Shown here: piece after piece, positions 62,667 through 64,000 of the stretch
Layout: the number at the start of each line of letters is the position of its first letter
How positions within the stretch are numbered: the stretch's first letter is position 1
Origin: Myxococcales bacterium UBA1238
GTDB taxonomy: Bacteria; Myxococcota_A; Bradymonadia; UBA7976; UBA1532
NCBI GenBank assembly: GCA_002309015.1
Contig: DBWM01000012.1
Coordinates: 21,197 to 85,196 of the forward strand
Reading direction: 5' to 3'
DNA: 64,000 bases
Made by a program: the position numbers and the translations under genes
Notes under the pieces: model-generated
What the model was told of the DNA's origin: nothing
The model's input: only the letters and a program-made list of their open reading frames with translations
The model's database searches: none

Positions 62667-62911
62667 TCAAAAATCACCCTATCTGCAGGAAATGGATACT
62701 CTTTTTTGCGCGCAAAATTGATGGTCAAAACGCATTTGATCGAAACGGCCCTCAATGCTCACAAAATCTCTTTAAAAACCGGGGGTTGAAAAAAGCGATT
62801 CAACAAAGCCTGCAAATCTTGTACGATTTCGCACGCGTCGCATGCAGGGGATGGGCATGCGATGAGCGGTGAGTTCACAAATTCGCGCAACGAGCGCAAG
62901 GATTTTGAGTT

Positions 62912-63757
62912 ATGGCGACTTTAGGGTACATGCACGATCGGTTCACTTATGGCAATCGTTACGTCAAGCGCGCGGACGCTCCGTGGATGGCCACCAAATC
63001 GCAGCAAATGGAGGCGCCACAGATCGAAATTCGGCTTCAGCGTTTCAAGGATCGGGTCCAGCAACATGCCGATCAATGGATGTCACTGCTCCAGGATTAC
63101 GCGAAAAAATGGGATGCCATCTGTCAAAAAGCCAAAGATCCGACCTACCCTGTAGTCAGCGATAAAAATACTTATTACATCGGCGTCGTGCCTTTGGAAA
63201 CTCAGGTATTGAACCTACAGACCGAGATGGGGTCCAAGATCCAGGCCTTAAAAACGGAACTGCATAACCTCCAGGTTGAATGCACCCAGCTGGTCAACCA
63301 ATACAAGAGCAATCCCTGCGTCTCAAAACAGATTCAGATGCTCCAAAAGGATCTTAAACTCGTTGCGGCTTATCAAATTGATCTGGATGATAATCCATCC
63401 TTGCCATCCAAACACTCAGCGGTTCCCGGCACACAAGTCCGTGAAATTGTCAAGGAAACTTCATTTGGAGAGGCAATGGGCACCGCGATTAAGAATATAT
63501 ACAATGAGGCCAAAGCGAACATAGAGAAGTTTAAGCAGCACGAGCAAGAGGTCCATTCTTATACAGAAGTCGACCCCAATGAGCAGAATCCGATGTCTCT
63601 TACTCAATTGAATGCCAGTCATCCTTCTTCGACCGAGATCTGTCCGTTTTTAGTAGGATTCGGCACGTTGCTCCCATTCTGTTTCGGTATTGGAGTCCGC
63701 ATCTACCTTGCCCACAAAGGACACAGACTCAAGAAGGGTCTTTCCAAATCTGTCTAA
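62912..63757 (+). CDS. Tail-anchored coiled-coil protein, unknown
   Basis: 281 aa with AAGGAT eight bases before the ATG. Residues ~35-180 are helical with heptad-like spacing (RLQRFKDRVQQHADQWMSLL, LNLQTEMGSKIQALKTELHN, QIQMLQKDLKLVAAYQ). A single TM helix at about 245-265 (FLVGFGTLLPFCFGIGVRIY) is followed by a short basic tail (KGHRLKKGLSKSV). With no signal peptide, the bulk would stay cytoplasmic. No family recognised. About 200 bp after it are empty except for the final terminator. Confidence 0.6.
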   Translation: MATLGYMHDRFTYGNRYVKRADAPWMATKSQQMEAPQIEIRLQRFKDRVQQHADQWMSLLQDYAKKWDAICQKAKDPTYPVVSDKNTYYIGVVPLETQVLNLQTEMGSKIQALKTELHNLQVECTQLVNQYKSNPCVSKQIQMLQKDLKLVAAYQIDLDDNPSLPSKHSAVPGTQVREIVKETSFGEAMGTAIKNIYNEAKANIEKFKQHEQEVHSYTEVDPNEQNPMSLTQLNASHPSSTEICPFLVGFGTLLPFCFGIGVRIYLAHKGHRLKKGLSKSV

Positions 63758-63965
63758 TGCCTCTGTTATAAGCAGCCAAAATGCTTTGCCTGTTTTGGTA
63801 ACATCAAAGCAGGCCGCATGAACGCAAACTCGCAGCCTTCATCCCATTCTCTGCCTCACTGCGCTCGTCTCTTTCACATCTGCGAGGCATCTTTACACAG
63901 CAACTCCCGTCGTTTTGCGACAGGAAGGATTTATATAAGAGCAAATAGAGCCTTCATTCCGCGCA

Positions 63966-64000
63966 TAAAAAAAGCCCCCTGAGGGATTCCCCAGGGGGCT
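63966..64000 (-). terminator. Terminator at the window edge
   Basis: Stem AGCCCCCTG/CAGGGGGCT (63973-63981 with 63992-64000), with a T-run on the minus strand. It probably ends a minus-strand gene beyond the window; a plus-strand T-run, if any, is out of view. Confidence 0.75.

Overview
The window reads as chromosome of a Gram-negative deltaproteobacterium in the broad sense, most likely a Myxococcota relative (Bradymonadia-like is a guess). Grounds: an FHA protein with an AgmX/PglI-type C-terminal domain, long TPR proteins in the order of the Myxococcus xanthus gliding (Glt) locus, a pil cluster ordered pilB-T-C-S-R-A, sulfatase-like proteins with a MopE-type metal-binding segment, DUF1844, and many Cys-rich lipoproteins. 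G+C is moderately high, except for a visibly AT-richer stretch near 31.6-34.1 kb. I see no tRNA, rRNA, CRISPR array or insertion sequence.

Layout. 1-3876 (minus): three genes of a TPR/coiled-coil envelope module running off the left edge. 3980-5657: rplU-rpmA-obgE with a strong promoter. 5654-9599: mtnA and two zinc-ribbon/GYF-like membrane proteins. 9655-15251: pcrA/uvrD-type helicase, glmS, glmU. 15459-17276: ilvE and a degenerate Fic-fold protein. 17860-21056 (minus): an rlmE fusion with a sigma-54-type promoter upstream, a receiver-like protein, a pilin-like protein and a small outer-membrane protein. 21250-31613 (plus): ribF, aroE, then the pil cluster with a textbook sigma-54 promoter. 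31656-35292: an AT-rich accessory patch with a polytopic membrane protein and a sulfatase-like gene broken by one in-frame TGA. 35378-38186: DUF1844, a small protein, an alpha/beta hydrolase, murB. 38634-47002 (minus): the Glt-like operon. 47196-51041: lipoprotein, yraN, rnhB and the ribosomal operon rpsP-khpA-rimM-trmD-rplS. 51067-57650: two further sulfatase-like proteins, then scpB and scpA arranged tail to tail, and a site-2 protease. 57821-64000: deoxynucleoside kinase, Na/Ca exchanger, Cys-rich lectin-like lipoprotein, HAD phosphatase and several unrecognised genes.

How the genes fit together. Housekeeping genes (translation, cell-wall precursors glmS/glmU/murB, chromosome condensation scpA/B) are interleaved with two surface machines: a type IV pilus with PilS/PilR and sigma-54 control, and a Glt/Nfs-like envelope-spanning complex. 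The most interesting structural point is that the TPR pair at 1-3226 looks like a paralogous copy of the pair at 42261-47002, with the same order and the same 4-bp overlap. This suggests two related trans-envelope complexes. The TolQ/R-type motor genes (AglRQS) expected to power such a machine are not in this window.

Many start codons given here are shorter than the longest open frame. They were chosen from Shine-Dalgarno (SD) sequences, signal peptides, 4-bp overlaps or family N-termini.
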